This document shows positions 26,501 to 35,669 of a DNA stretch of 64,000 nucleotides, in pieces. A program made the position numbers and the translations under genes. The DNA is taken from positions 7,688,001 through 7,752,000 of the forward strand of contig CP053157.1 of assembly GCA_014607495.2 (NCBI GenBank). Direction: 5' to 3'. The notes under the pieces were generated by a model that worked only from the letters and a program-made list of their open reading frames with translations, was not told the origin of the DNA and ran no database searches. Each line of letters begins with the position of its first letter. Position 1 is the stretch's first letter. Source of the stretch: Carposina sasakii. Lineage: Eukaryota > Arthropoda > Insecta > Lepidoptera > Carposinidae.

Positions 26501-29500
26501 TACATTATAAGCCAGCAATACGTGAGCCTACCGCCAGTTTTCGGACACAAGTGTAGTACCTAATCCAGCGACAAGTAGTAGGAAACGTTACTAAATATTT
26601 ACTAAACTGTTAGCGCTAGAGCCTTGCTTGTACTTTATACTTATAGCAGAATGCCACTGACTGATGAGGTTGATCTTAAATCATTATGGTCCTTAAGGAA
26701 ACACGATCTGGAGATAATTCCACAGCATAAGAGATGGTAATTATCATATATAAGTAGATAGACAATTATTATATTATATAGGTTGATTTTCGGGCGTCAA
26801 CGTTCCCGAAAACTACTTGCTCCTTGCTTTCTCCATGGAAGCATACCTGGGAAGTGTCTGGTTTCCAAAATATTAGGGTCCAAAGTTGAGTAAATAGACT
26901 GCGTTTTTCTGCATAAATGCACATTGACGCGTGTAGCAAGATTTTTTCACGAGAAATAATTAATATCTGTCTATGAAAAAACTAGCATTAACACTGGACA
27001 CTTTAAATTTCGCCCGATTAAGAAATAAAATTTTTTTTTCAATAAAATTTACATTGTTTCCCTGCATTTTTTTGGCATAAACTTTCATTATTTGATGTAT
27101 AGAGTACGTACCCTTCGTCAAGGGTGGCAACGAAAAAACATTCTGTATATACAGGTGATTTTTGGTCGTCAACGTTTCCGAAAACTGCGGAATCTCCTCA
27201 TCATCACTCATGTGTTTGTACTTATACCTTAATTGTTCTGCAGAATAATCCCACAAATATCGCAGAGATGAAATGAGGATATGAATGGCATAAAAATGAT
27301 TGTCGATAGATATGTAAACAATAGCGTCGTCGACGCTTCCTCGCTCTGTCGCACCAATTAGTCAAAACGTAATTGCTTACGAACAAAAACAGTATTGTTA
27401 CACGAATAATCGTCGTGTTTGTGGAAAGTTTGCAGTTACAGTAGAATACTAATAGATAACCCGTGGCTTCGTGTTTATCCCTTTCTATTGGACATACTTG
27501 AGTTCGAATAAACAGGGCTACTACTTTGTATTAGTATTCCATCATCATTTCAGCCATTAAATCCAGTGCTGAACGTAGGCCTCCTCCAATAACCTCCACT
27601 ACGATCTGTTGGAAGCGGCCTACTCCAACAGATATGCGCGCTCCTAACTAGGTCGTCCGTCCAACTTACGGGTGGCCTTCCCACGCTGTTCTTGTATGTG
27701 ATAGTCCAGTCAGTTTGGCTCCATTGGCCATTGGTTTTTTGAGGTATATGCGCTGATCGTTATGCTATATATACATAATAATCACGCCTCTTTCCCGGAG
27801 GGGTAGGCAGAGATCACGGATCTCCATTTGCTACGATCCTAACACACCTCTTTCGCTTCATCTACTTTCATGATATTCTTCATGCACGCTCGTCGGTTTA
27901 GGGTACTCTTGACCTGACCTTTCATTAGAATTTTACCAATTTGATCGGTGAAAGTCCGGCGAGGTCTTCCCCTTCCAACCCTTCCATCTTCCTACTCTTC
28001 CGTTGTACACTTTCTTTGTACTATAATTTTCTTAGGAAAAATTTGTGGTTCTCCGAAATGGAAATATTTATCGGAATAAAAAGTAGCCTATATGTTTAGT
28101 GGAACCTGTCACAATATAGGTATCCTTAAAACTGCATCGAAATCGGTTCAGTCGTTTCTGAGATTAGCGTGCATAAACATAGATCCGTTACAATTTTATT
28201 ATATGTATATAGGTAGGTAGATCTATAATCTATACATATAATAAAAATGTAACGGATCCCTGTCTGTGCATAGAAAATATATGAGAAAAAATATTATAGG
28301 AGACCTTTATCAACGCAATAGTAGGTACCCAAAATAATTACTTTTTAAAAATTTATGTCTGTGCGTTTGTGCACGCTAATCTCAAAAACGGCTGAACCGA
28401 TTTCGATGCAGTTTTCAGGAATATATTTTGAAAGGTCCCATTTAACATATAGGCTACTTTTTATCCCGGATAATTTCGACATTTTGTTTTTTCTGTAGTC
28501 CACGCAGACGGAATCGCGGGCGTCCACTAGTATAAAATAAAGTTGCTCCCCGCTGTCCGTCTGTCCCTATGTGCGGTTTTTTAAATAGATAGAGTGATTC
28601 AAGAGGAAGGTTTATATTATAGTAGGTATTAGCATTGCACCCGTGCGACGCCGGGGCGGGTCGTTAGTTTCCCTATAATTTGTTGTACCTATTCTTATTG
28701 AACTGGCCGCGTGGTGCCGGCAGAGTAGAATTCGTACCACCCCATGTCTGCCCGTGGGTATCTTACTCGTACGAGGCGATTAAGGGTTTCCGGGAGGTGG
28801 ACAGCAGCGCCTCCCGTGTTGACAACATAGGTAGTCCAAAATACAAACTGCGTTCACCAACCCGCCAAATTCTTGGGCAGTCTTGTGGCGTGCCCTGGGG
28901 GAGGCCTACGTCCAGCAGTGGACTGCAATAGACTGATGATGATGATGATTCTTATTGAACTATCGATGGGCGTAGTTGTTTTAGTAACACTGCCTGAAGC
29001 ACCATAGATCCTGAGTTCGAATACCGGCTAGTGCAAAAATTGATATGATGAATATCAAGTTTACGAGTCATGAATATTACCTATACAGGGTGGAAGTGAC
29101 AGCCAGGTAAATATTGATATGGCGACTTCAGACCATGATTCTGATGCGAAACCACTGAAAATTTTCGCAGGAAAATTCCAAAACTTTCCGATTTTTTTTC
29201 ATTTTTTCAGGAAAAAATTGTATAGTTCGTTTACGTAGACCTTAGATGATGACTTAAAAATAAAAAAAATTCCTATGAATTATTTTCAAATAAAAGTTGG
29301 TCCAAAAAAAGTTCAAAGTCAGTATCAACCCCAATGGAGAGTCACAAGTGGTTTAAAAAACAGTAATGTACACAGTAACCAATAAGCCCATTTTACTAGT
29401 CACAGGATCGCCCGATACAATTGGCGCGGAAAGCAAACATTGCGGATAATCAAATTAAAAATGCATTTCCTGCGAGTAATGACACTGTCGTATAACTCAA

Positions 29501-32500
29501 AACAATGGTACTTACTTGTTCAGTTTATCAGTATTTGCCTGGCTGTCACACACACCCTGTATACATTTTTGACACCATTTACGAGATGTACGTACTCTAT
29601 ACATGAAATAAAGTATGTTTTTGCCTCAAAAATTCTGGGAAATGATTCTCATTTTTTAGGCAATTTTTTTAAATAAACTTTTTTTGTATGAATTTATGGT
29701 CACTAGTGTTTGCATTGGTTATTTCATAGGAGATTTAAAAGTTTTTTCGGGAAAAATGTTTGTTACACGCGTCTACATGCATTTCTGCAAAAAAATGCAA
29801 CCCGATAACTCAATTTTGGATCTTTATATCTTGGTAGACCAGACACTTCCCAGGTATGCTTCCGTAGAAAAAAATATTCGCGATGATGAGAATGCACGGT
29901 ATTCAGAAACGTTGACGACCAAAAAACACCCCGTATGTATTTATAATATCTGCCTATAGGTATCTGCGATACAAGAGGTGTGGGACTACGTCAATGTATA
30001 GTAAGGTATGTGAATATTTGTTTAGTTATCCGGTTTCTCGTATAATTTTTTCCAAAAACAAACTAATATTCCAGCTACATTTTTGTACTAGGTTTGTATA
30101 GAATAGAATAGAATAAGTTTTTATTTGGAGATTGTACTTATATCGTTCATGTTATTACGTATTGAGTAGGTACACGCTTTAGATCAAGGTATATAGATTT
30201 GCCCTGTTTGGGACAAGACGGCCGCGTGCGCATGATCATGCCTATTTATGTAAAACTAGATAACTTATACTTCGCCCATCAAAATAAGCATATATGCATA
30301 ATTGTCCCTATTTCCAAATCATTCCCGTGTTAATATTTTCCGAGTTCACGATATAGGTGGTTTAAATTAGAGGATAGTTTGGTCTACTGCTATGGGACAA
30401 TTCTTCTGATGTGCTTAGGGCATTTAGAGTACAAAAAAAATGTATAAGGGCAATATGCGGGGCTCACTTTCTTGACTCCTGTCGCCCTCTATTTAAGAGA
30501 TTTAGAATTCTCCCACTCCCTTGCCTATACATCAAACAAATGGCAATTTTTGCTAAGCAGCACCCAGAATTTTATCTGACGCGAAAAGATGCCAATACAC
30601 GCCAATTTAGGGATAAATTAAATAGTAAATTGAAGGTTCCAATCTGCAGATTAGCAATGGTACGGAAGAATTGCTTTTACATGTCGATTCGGATATTTAA
30701 CAAATTACCTTATGAAATACGCGATCTGTCTCTTGATAATTTTAAACGCAAAATTCACAATTTGTTACTGGATAAATGTTACTATTCTGTTGATGAGTAT
30801 TTGGGTGCTTTCTAATCTAATTTAATTTATTATTATTTTTTATTACTTATATATGTATGACACTTGCAATGAATAATATTATTGAGTCTGACTTGTAATA
30901 GGTACTGAAATCTGCATGCTACTTATATAAAATTTGTCTACAGGGCTACGTTTAATTATTTAGTGACTATTTCTGATAAAAATACAGTCAAACCTGGATA
31001 AGCGAGAGTTCGAGGGAGCACAATCTCATTCTCGCTTATAGAGGTTTCTCACTAACCCGAGTTTCTCGCTAATGCAGGTACATGGGTAGCGTTTCTCTCT
31101 TATAGAGGTACACAGCAATAACAAGTTACAGTAAGTACGATTGTAGTAAATATGTAATATGATAAAATTATGTGCATAATATGCACAACATATATTATGT
31201 ACGTGTATACATATATATTTTTAATAATATGTATATGTTATGTACATTAGATTTCGACATCAAAGTACTTTATAAGGGTAGGTATCAAGATGCTTACGAA
31301 AACAAAACAAAAATTCATGCACTAATGTAAATTTATTTTATTTAGAACTTATGTGTTTACACTTTAAAAAATCTGTCAATTTCGTTTGGGTTTCTGTTTT
31401 TGTAATTTGAATGTTTTCCACGAAAGTTAAGAATGAGTCATAAAATAGCAGATGTTAAATTTGTAATTTGTTTTGTCATTTGTTATTGTATGAACCTATC
31501 TATTTTTTTGTAGCAATAGTTCCTCCTAAATAATAAATAAAGCTCATCTCTCGCTTATAGAGGTATAGATAAGTAGCAGTCTCACTTACGGAGGTCCATG
31601 AGGGAAAAACGACTCTCTCTTACAGAGGTTTCTGTTTCTCGCTAATAGAGGTTTTGGGAGCTTAAAATGACGGGTCCTGGCTATTACTCTCACTTATGGA
31701 GTTTTCTCACTTATCCAGTTCTCACTTACCCAGGTTTGACTGTATTTGTACGCCTAAATAGGCATATTTTCGCGGACATTACCAATATTTAAGACACCAT
31801 ACATTGACATTGTATAATATAATTGTATTATCTACCTATACATACCGGAAATCAGACAAATAAACAATATTTCATTTCATTTCATATTGTAAATCGGTAA
31901 CGAATAATTTTATTTATCAACGAATTAGACCCTACATGTTCCGTGCTATAGATGTTAAAACCTAACCTAACTACAAAATATTCCTTTATTATACCTTTAT
32001 ACTAACTATTCCGCCGACTTCTAGCACGCTTCCCGATAAAAAATAATTGTTGAATAGCTCTACTGACAGACTACGCAAACATTGATGTGCGTAGTTCTAC
32101 GACCATGCTACGGATTTCGTAGCACGCGTAGCAGAACCACCCTATATCCGCATCCAGCGCACGTTTCGATCCAGATGCGCGTCGACTAAGGCTCAATTTA
32201 CACCGCCACGGAATGGAAAGGAAGCGACTTTTTGCTACGTAATCGTATATAGGATAATGAACTTTATATCAATGATGTAACACACAAATTAAATACGAGC
32301 CAAAAAATTGGACGCGCGTCTTCCGCGGTATCCTCGAGCATTCTTGTGAATACTCCGGTGATCTGATGTATCGGAATTTGGAAATTGACGCTGATGATAT
32401 AAAGTTAATTGTGCTACATACGATTTCGTTGCAAAAAGTCGCTTCCGTTCCATTCCGCGGCGGTGTAAATTGAGCCTTAAGTACACTTTTTGCATTTATT

Positions 32501-35333
32501 CAATAAAATTGTTCTTGTTTCCCTATCAAACTAATTGAATTTATAATTAGTACTTCGATGTAGGTCTGTAGCGTTTACAAATAGTAATTAATTGTACTCG
32601 TTTACGTCATGTTTTTATCTACATGAGTCCCTTTATTTAAAATTAATTCAAAATTATACTTGCTAAAGTGACTTCAAAGTGTTCACTAAAGTGATTTAGA
32701 GTCTCAAGTGGGCTACAGTGGGCTATTTTCACAGTATATCGCAGCTTCGGTTAACATACCTAACCCTTTTGTTATCCCCTGTATAAGGGCGTCGTGCGAC
32801 CTCTAGTAACAGCTGGGTATAATGAAAATTTTGTGTATTTCCATTAGTAAAGAATGAATTTCGGAACCAAATTTCAATATTCCGGAACGTGAGTGCAGGT
32901 AGGTATTTAACAGATGAGATTAGTAACTTGACGAACAAACTAGACAGTTAATCCGTAGATAAGATGTTTATGCCATAGGTATTTTAATTTCATAGTGATA
33001 CATATTATAATAAATCAGTAGACAACTTCATGTAGGTAGGTATCTGTGTGATTTTTCTTAGGGCCAATTCTTCCAATGGTCAGATAGGCTGACTATTAGA
33101 AAAACCTATCAATCAAATAACTTATCTATTTTATTATGGAAAAATCTAGATAAAGTTGACGCTGTCTTTCTAAAATTTGATCTAGATAGAGACAGACAGC
33201 ATCAACTTTATCCTTTAGATACGAGTAGGCTTAAAATATTGACATTCGCCCTTTCTATCCTTAGGTAATCCTAATATTATAAACGAGAAAGTTTGTAAGT
33301 ATGGTTGGATGGATGTTTGTTAATCTTTCACGTAAAAACTGCTAGAGCGAGGTATGGAGTTAGCTGACACACTGAATTAACACATAGGCTACTTTTTATC
33401 CCGGGAAAATATTTTATCCCAGATAATTTCGATATTTTGTTTTTGCTGCAGTCCACGCGGACGAAGTCGCGCGCGTCTTGCGAAGGAAGTCTACATGAAG
33501 TCTACGCGGACCGTCCACAGTAGGAATCGAATGCCGATGCATCATGCAACCCAAAAAGTCGCCATATTTAACATAATTGTAGCCCAAATGAGCAAGCATC
33601 CTATAACCTAAAAAAAGTACAAGGAATTACTAGGATACTACGCGTAGTTATTAAATAAGTATGTACATTATTATTTTTATCATCATGTATCATTTTAGAG
33701 CACGTGACCTGTATGCTACTATGGCTACTGCGTTAAGTGTCCATTCATCCATCAAATATACGCGTTATGACCTATTGTTTAAAACTAAAGTTCGCTTGAA
33801 GACACACATTTCGCGTGGTAAATAGCCGTGCGTAAAAGGCTTATCAATAGAAATCATCACATTTTGATTCTTAGTTGATAACGAGTTAGATTTTTTTTTT
33901 AATTTTGCTTAGTTAGATATGTGACGCAAAAAAATATAACTATTTGCGAATAGGACATTATAGGCTACGTGCTTACCTGATCCCTCTGGTTTAGGAAACT
34001 CCCACTATCAATTTGCCACCCATTAAGATCCCCTTATTTGTCCTTTTTTACAAGTAAACTCTAGCTAGGGGTCATCAATGAACTCTGTAGGTATGTCATT
34101 CACTTATTTGTTGTGGTGAGCCTATTGCTCACCTAAGCAGTGCCTAACTACGAACGTCGCGCACGACGATCATAGATTTAAATCCTGGTAAAGAGCAACA
34201 CAGAGCCGATTACACTACACTAACAGTTCTTGGGATGTTGTAATTAGGAGCTTGTAGGTACTATGTATTACATTTATGATCCGAAACTGTAGAAGCGCAT
34301 AGAAATGAGTAACCTACTTACTTCTTCAGTATTATTAAAACATAAAGAAACTCAGTTTTTCTTTAAGGGTAAGTTACTAAACCGAAATTGGAGCACATTT
34401 GGAAATCCACGAAACGTTAAATTTAAGCTATTTTTTTCATTGAATGTTTTTTTCCTTGAAAATAATAATTTCTGGTGCTTTTGTGTAGATGTATCCTAAG
34501 TAGGCCTGTGTTCCCAAAATATGGTAGCCAGAACTGCAGGGTCATGAAGGAGATCCCAGCTACTTTTAGCATAGCAAGGCTAGATGTAAAGGATTAGTGG
34601 CAAGTAGCTAGCTAATTGCCTGAAAGAACGTTCGAGTTCATTACTCGACTCTTAGTCTAACGACATGCACGGAAGGAGATGAATGGAAATGATGCCGCTG
34701 ATGAATTCAAGTGAAGCCCCGCATCAGCACAGGATTAGGTAGGTATGTCGGAGTTATGAACGAGTAACTAGTATATATAATAATAAATCACTTTAAAAAA
34801 CCTTTTTAAAAACAAGCTTTCATTATTTGTTAATAAAATGAACTAATTGAATCAAAGGAGCTCAAACTTGATGTGGTTGCGTCGTTAAATTACGGAGTTC
34901 TTATGGCCACCTTCCAGCTCCATCATCAGATCAGCTATATGCCATAATAATATTGCATTGTCATCAGATTTATACGCGCATGCAAAATTTCGGCTCAATG
35001 GAAACCGGGAAGTGGATCAAATTTATCTTGCAAGATTTGGTTACAGACAACGGGACAGGTGAAACTAAATACTTAAAAGCTTGTAAAAACTCTTTCTTGG
35101 CATTGTGTCTTCTTGTTACAAGTGTGATTCCAGATGTTTACGGGAGCGGCGTAGGTAACCATAAAAAATATTTTTATTAGTTTACTATATTTTTTAGTAT
35201 GGCACCTACAAAGTATATCGTTAATTATTCATCAATAAATATTTAAAACTTACAGTGCAGTTGTAGTTTTTTGTCCATGCGATTCTCTAAACAATAATAA
35301 TATAATAGAACAAATAACAGTCGTTAAATTCAT
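8559..35333 (-). CDS. Cys-loop ligand-gated anion channel subunit
   Basis: A pentameric plasma-membrane receptor subunit of the insect chloride-channel branch, probably of the CG12344/pHCl type. Coding exons in order: 35254-35333, 12857-13049, 12357-12669, 11816-11971, 11567-11722, 11167-11332, 10605-10806, 8559-8795. All phases agree; the total is 1503 nt, 500 aa. Exon 1 encodes a signal peptide (MNLTTVICSIILLLFRESHG). The Cys-loop is CWMNLQKFPFDEQKC. Loop C has no second Cys pair. TM1 is near YYLMDYFIPSMMIVAMSWVT, TM2 is APRITLGTSTMLSFITLAS, TM3 ends FAFVNTIWRRK. The TM3-TM4 loop is Ser/Lys-rich, and TM4 ends the protein (FPIMFIFFNILYWTFVYCL). The first intron is about 22 kb of transposons. 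Exons 2-8 are near certain; exon 1 is inferred from phase, signal peptide, strong donor and a GC-rich upstream region. The ligand cannot be told from sequence. Confidence 0.85.
8796..9417. other. Intron sequence, no feature seen
   Basis: Last intron of the channel gene, unremarkable AT-rich sequence before a SINE. Confidence 0.4.
9412..9660 (+). mobile_element. tRNA-derived SINE
   Basis: The head resembles a tRNA: an A-box-like TGGTCTAGTAGGTAGTGACC and a perfect B box, GGTTCGAATCCCGG. This is followed by the body typical of lepidopteran SINEs (TCGATGTTTGTTTCCGAGTC, then GTACCCACGACACAAG). It is not a folded functional tRNA. It lies in the last intron of the channel gene and runs into an ACAT microsatellite and another repeat fragment (9665-9740). 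Confidence 0.8.
9997..10430. repeat. Foldback element, TACAGG-end family III (copy 1)
   Basis: Begins TACAGGATGTGGGTGACAGC and ends GGCTGTCACAAACACCCTGTA. The arms share GACAGCCAGGCAAATA. It is 434 bp and non-coding. A second copy is at 29084-29561. Confidence 0.75.
10859..11144. repeat. MITE with nested inverted repeats
   Basis: The outer arms begin TTGGTAAGAA and share GCAGAGGCAATATTGTATTT and its complement (10872-10892 and 11114-11133). GCCGTGTCGTCTAGT occurs inverted and repeated at about 10908, 10967 and 11081, giving hairpins within a hairpin. It fills most of the intron between channel exons 10605-10806 and 11167-11332. Confidence 0.65.
13840..14335. repeat. About 490-bp foldback element
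   Basis: Near-complete palindrome. Left-arm motifs such as AACCAAATAATGTACATAAT and ATTGAAGAACATAAAATATT recur inverted on the right. The centre is near 14085. A short open frame across it is incidental. It lies in intron 1 of the channel gene. No target duplication was identified. Confidence 0.65.
14336..15780. other. Intron 1 sequence, no feature seen
   Basis: AT-rich, with no exon or element that I can recognise. Confidence 0.4.
15790..16665. repeat. Long foldback element, about 430-bp arms
   Basis: Arms run outward from a centre near 16225. Inner-arm sequence GACGATTTTACCCCTATCGA and outer-arm sequence AGTCCGGGAGGTAGCGTTGC both recur inverted. The arms keep only a few substitutions, so insertion was recent. 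The motif GTCAGCAG recurs through each arm. Open frames across it are by-products of the symmetry. Confidence 0.8.
16965..17300 (-). repeat. Dispersed repeat, copy shared with 51740-52030
   Basis: The stretch containing ATGACGTCATG, then CGGAGCTTCAGCGCCAGTGT and ATTGCCATCTAGTGATGAGT, is found in the opposite orientation at 51740-52030. Non-coding; family unknown. Confidence 0.6.
17445..18840 (+). pseudogene. Decayed non-LTR retrotransposon, reverse transcriptase part
   Basis: Reads YRSVSITSILCKSMEPVL, then SLDISKAFDRV, then GVPQGSVLSATLF and the catalytic block FGYADDSIV, continuing to a C-terminal MWNSLPESMLPMNYNLTVFK end. These are motifs 1-5 of a LINE reverse transcriptase, probably Jockey/CR1-like. 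It is 5'-truncated (no endonuclease). It is broken by a TGA at 17703, where a Trp codon is expected after FDRV, and by frameshifts near 18306 and 18520. The 3' tail after 18780 carries GTGGTCAAGCG and a short A-rich run. It lies in intron 1 of the channel gene. Confidence 0.85.
18945..19097. repeat. Foldback element, TACAGG-end family II
   Basis: Starts TACAGGGTGTAAAAAAGGGA and ends CATTTTTACACCCTGTA. The inner arms pair around GGTCTATAAGACC-like sequence. It is 153 bp, with no coding content. Only its termini resemble the other TACAGGGTG elements. Confidence 0.7.
19098..20240. other. Intron 1 sequence, no feature seen
   Basis: AT-rich. Short open frames here lack coding character. Confidence 0.4.
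20250..20312 (-). repeat. tRNA-like SINE head fragment
   Basis: On the minus strand GTGGGTTCGATTCCCACCCG gives a perfect B box with a T-arm-like stem. The upstream part (GGTGAGAGCTCTGGCACGCG) resembles a SINE head and not a complete cloverleaf, so I call it SINE-derived. Confidence 0.55.
20375..20771. repeat. Foldback element, TACAGG-end family V
   Basis: The left end is degenerate (CACTGGGTGTAAAAAGAC), the right end TCTTTTTACACCCTGTA. The arms share AATACCTCGTATTCTTTGTA and its inverse (about 20406 and 20740). It is 397 bp and non-coding. Confidence 0.65.
21348..24143 (-). mobile_element. Apparently intact pogo-type DNA transposon, 2.8 kb
   Basis: Inverted ends GGGTAAGAAGGGG at 21348 and its complement ending at 24143 extend about 24 bp with two mismatches. 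TA flanks both sides (21346-21347 and 24144-24145), the duplication of the Tc1/mariner/pogo superfamily. Subterminal motifs related to GAGCGCCATTGCCCC recur near 21535, 21570, 23745, 24098 and 24118. The single gene (21827-23713) is open throughout. It lies in intron 1 of the channel gene, antisense to none of its exons. Confidence 0.88.
21827..23713 (-). CDS. pogo/Tigger-like transposase with C-terminal PHD-like finger
   Basis: 628 aa with no breaks; ATG at 23713. Residues about 12-52 form a pipsqueak-type helix-turn-helix (WTEEHLLAAKTEIEGGISIR). Residues about 80-145 look like a CENP-B-type second DNA-binding helix-turn-helix. The DDE domain follows, with candidate catalytic Asp residues D178 (YNADETG), D287 (LILDNHSSH) and D323 (TQPLDVSFY), consistent with a DDD triad. 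A Lys-rich linker and an acidic run (SSSESEDEEDLCDDDSDD) lead to a terminal Cys4-His-Cys3 finger (CIICKEF, YRCILCGLWSHAICS, CDLCEQK) like a PHD finger. Intact ends and frame suggest recent activity. The role is cut-and-paste transposition. Confidence 0.93.
   Translation of the reverse strand: MPRKRQRTTAKAAWTEEHLLAAKTEIEGGISIRKAAKQYNIPFSTLKDRLKNDNMNSPRLGRKPVFTPQQETEIAEQIKLLGSLYYGLSIADLRKLVYKYAELNNIKNNFDQNSKTAGLDWVHAFMKRNPSVSIRKAEATSLNRISAFNKEEIIHFYDKLGDLMEKRKFIPNNIYNADETGITTVTDPGKVLAEKGQRRVGSVTSGERGSNVTVMCAMSVAGNFIPPMFIFARQRMTPLLEKDGPAGALYTNSKNGWINEDLFITWLKHFAAFAKPTQESPVLLILDNHSSHISLQAFNFCKENYITMLSIPPHSSHRTQPLDVSFYGPLKAAYRHECNRHMKTHLMAKITPYDVAGLFNKAYVQVANISKAESGFRATGIYPINPNVFTDQDFLAASLMAPESEQTTENQNPNVQINEDVQSEGISIISGHTSHLPSPSNRDQCSESVSAVICNEDLAGGHTTPVSFATIAKTPTVAPLSKPRQRQRKQHATILTATPLKVILEEKERKKIAKLNKTGNKSNKDNKSKPKKVIKEKQNKPKQQKSYKRKILQESSSESEDEEDLCDDDSDDAMNVDDDNYNECIICKEFGKNNELWYRCILCGLWSHAICSGWDSPKGYTCDLCEQK
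24146..25520. other. Intron 1 sequence, no feature seen
   Basis: AT-rich, no recognisable exon or element. Confidence 0.4.
25665..25805 (+). repeat. Helitron-like 3' fragment
   Basis: Contains ATAGGCTACTTTTTATCCCG and TGCAGTCCACGCGGATG followed by GTCGCGGGCG, shared with the better-defined element at 28229-28530. It lacks a clear 5' end. Confidence 0.5.
25860..26123. repeat. Foldback element, TACAGG-end family I (copy 2)
   Basis: Starts TACAGGGTGTAACAAAAAGG and ends in the inverse. It is 264 bp, the same length as the copy at 5538-5801, with clearly homologous arms. Confidence 0.8.
26777..27147. repeat. TACAGG-end family IV element (copy 1)
   Basis: Contains CGTCAACGTTCCCGAAAACT, AGCATACCTGGGAAGTGTCT and TGATGTATAGAGTACGTACC. 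A partial second copy abuts it (27150-27200). Other copies: 29562-29934, 41606-42233, and one in each palindrome arm (about 46838-47117 and 47708-47990). Confidence 0.7.
27541..27990 (-). repeat. RTE/SINE-tail and dispersed repeat fragments
   Basis: Holds the reverse complement of a GGCCTACGTTCAGCAC tail followed by the ATCACGCCTCTTTCCCGGAG repeat (27778-27900) that is also found near 5830 and 9670. No gene. Confidence 0.55.
28025..28220 (-). repeat. Helitron-like fragment, inverted relative to next copy
   Basis: On the minus strand it starts near TATACATATAATAAAATTGT and shares CTGAACCGATTTCGATGCAG with the element at 28229-28530. The two lie head to head. Confidence 0.5.
28229..28530 (+). 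mobile_element. Non-autonomous Helitron-like element
   Basis: Begins TCTATACATATAATAAAA after an A and ends CGCGGGCGTCCACTAG before a T, matching the Helitron rule (5' TC, 3' CTRR, insertion between A and T). A GC-rich potential hairpin precedes the 3' end. The body contains GGCTACTTTTTATCCCGG, which recurs at 25700, 33380 and 42255. About 300 bp, no protein. Confidence 0.65.
28690..28950 (+). mobile_element. SINE/RTE-derived copy with TGATGATG tail
   Basis: Contains CCGGGAGGTGGACAGCAGCG and ends GGCCTACGTCCAGCAGTGG, then TGCAATAGACTGATGATGATG. The trinucleotide tail is characteristic of RTE-mobilised elements in Lepidoptera. Confidence 0.7.
28960..29080 (+). repeat. Degenerate tRNA-derived SINE
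   Basis: TAGTAACACTGCCTGAAGCA and GAGTTCGAATACCGGC are decayed A- and B-box regions matching the SINE at 9412-9660, followed by a diverged body. Confidence 0.5.
29084..29561. repeat. Foldback element, TACAGG-end family III (copy 2)
   Basis: Starts TACAGGGTGGAAGTGACAGC and ends GGCTGTCACACACACCCTGTA. It is homologous to 9997-10430 but 44 bp longer, and abuts a family IV element. Confidence 0.75.
29562..29934. repeat. TACAGG-end family IV element (copy 2)
   Basis: Contains ACGTACTCTATACATGAAAT and ACGTTGACGACCAAAAAACA. It lies directly against the family III element ending at 29561. Confidence 0.6.
30400..31890 (+). pseudogene. 3' end of a Jockey-like LINE, with inserted element
   Basis: An open frame at 30411-30815 encodes the C-terminus of a LINE polyprotein. 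Recognisable stretches are VQKKCIRAICGAHFLDSCRP, LPLPCLYIKQM and SIRIFNKLPYEIRDLSLDNF, ending YYSVDEYLGAF. The 3' untranslated part is interrupted by a TA-flanked DNA element (30985-31742) and finishes in an ATTTC repeat at about 31866-31884, a usual tail for this group. The copy is strongly 5'-truncated, so it is dead on arrival. Confidence 0.8.
30985..31742. mobile_element. Non-autonomous pogo/mariner-like element with repeated CTCRCTTAT motifs
   Basis: The left end is CAGTCAAACCTGGATAAGCG, the right end the inverse of CAGTCAAACCTGGGTAAGTG. TA flanks both sides (30983-30984 and 31743-31744). Variants of CTCGCTTATAGAGGT recur at least eight times within both subterminal regions (for example 31031, 31095, 31551, 31615). 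It is 758 bp with no long coding frame. It is inserted in the 3' region of a LINE. Confidence 0.75.
32189..32477. mobile_element. MITE, TA duplication, 289 bp
   Basis: Inverted ends AGGCTCAATTTACACCGCC and the inner GGAATGG with AAGCGACTTTTTGC. TA flanks both ends (32187-32188 and 32478-32479). Non-coding. Confidence 0.7.
33264..33485 (+). repeat. Helitron-like fragment
   Basis: Starts near ATCCTAATATTATAAACGAG and contains GGCTACTTTTTATCCCGGG and TGCAGTCCACGCGGACGAAG, as in related copies at 28229-28530 and 41511-42300. Confidence 0.5.
33490..34940. other. Intron 1 sequence, little recognisable
   Basis: AT-rich sequence with a very degenerate SINE-like stretch near 34115-34200. No exon is supported. 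Confidence 0.35.
34960..35165 (+). repeat. Dispersed repeat fragment
   Basis: ATACGCGCATGCAAAATTTC, GGAAACCGGGAAGTGG and GACAACGGGACAGGTGAAAC are phrases of a common lepidopteran repeat (from memory). The open frame across it is therefore not treated as a gene. Confidence 0.45.
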
Positions 35334-35340
35334 GTTGACG

Positions 35341-35480
35341 TTTTATACATTAGGGTGCGCGGTTGGAAAAGAACGCGAGCGGTCCGGTGCGCGTGCGCGA
35401 CTGGCTATCACTACACTAGCGGCGCGGCGCGCGCGCAGCCTGCTGCAAGCCTTTCTTCGGATGCGGATAGAGGTTACAAA
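35341..35480 (-). promoter_or_regulatory. GC-rich promoter/5'UTR region of the channel gene
   Basis: A short island rich in GCGC and CGCG directly upstream (minus strand) of the inferred first channel ATG at 35333. It contrasts sharply with AT-rich surroundings and starts about 190 bp beyond the 3' end of TBL3. Confidence 0.45.
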
Positions 35481-35669
35481 GCACGTGGTGCGCTCTGTTT
35501 ACACTGACTGAGCTTTTGTATGAACCAAAGCAAATTAACATATTCTAAGCTTTACTTAAGAAGATAATCTATCTAGTGACGCAGGTGTAATCCTAATATT
35601 GACTATGATATTGTCTTGTTAAATTCGAAAACATTTGCAAATAATAGAGCCATATTTTGACACAATTAT

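Noticed and set aside
34953..35180. 75-codon open frame
   Set aside because: Its sequence is a common dispersed repeat; no coding features.
35341..35347. TATAAAA on the minus strand next to the channel start
   Set aside because: It lies only about 8 bases before the inferred ATG, too close to set the start of a transcript carrying that ATG.
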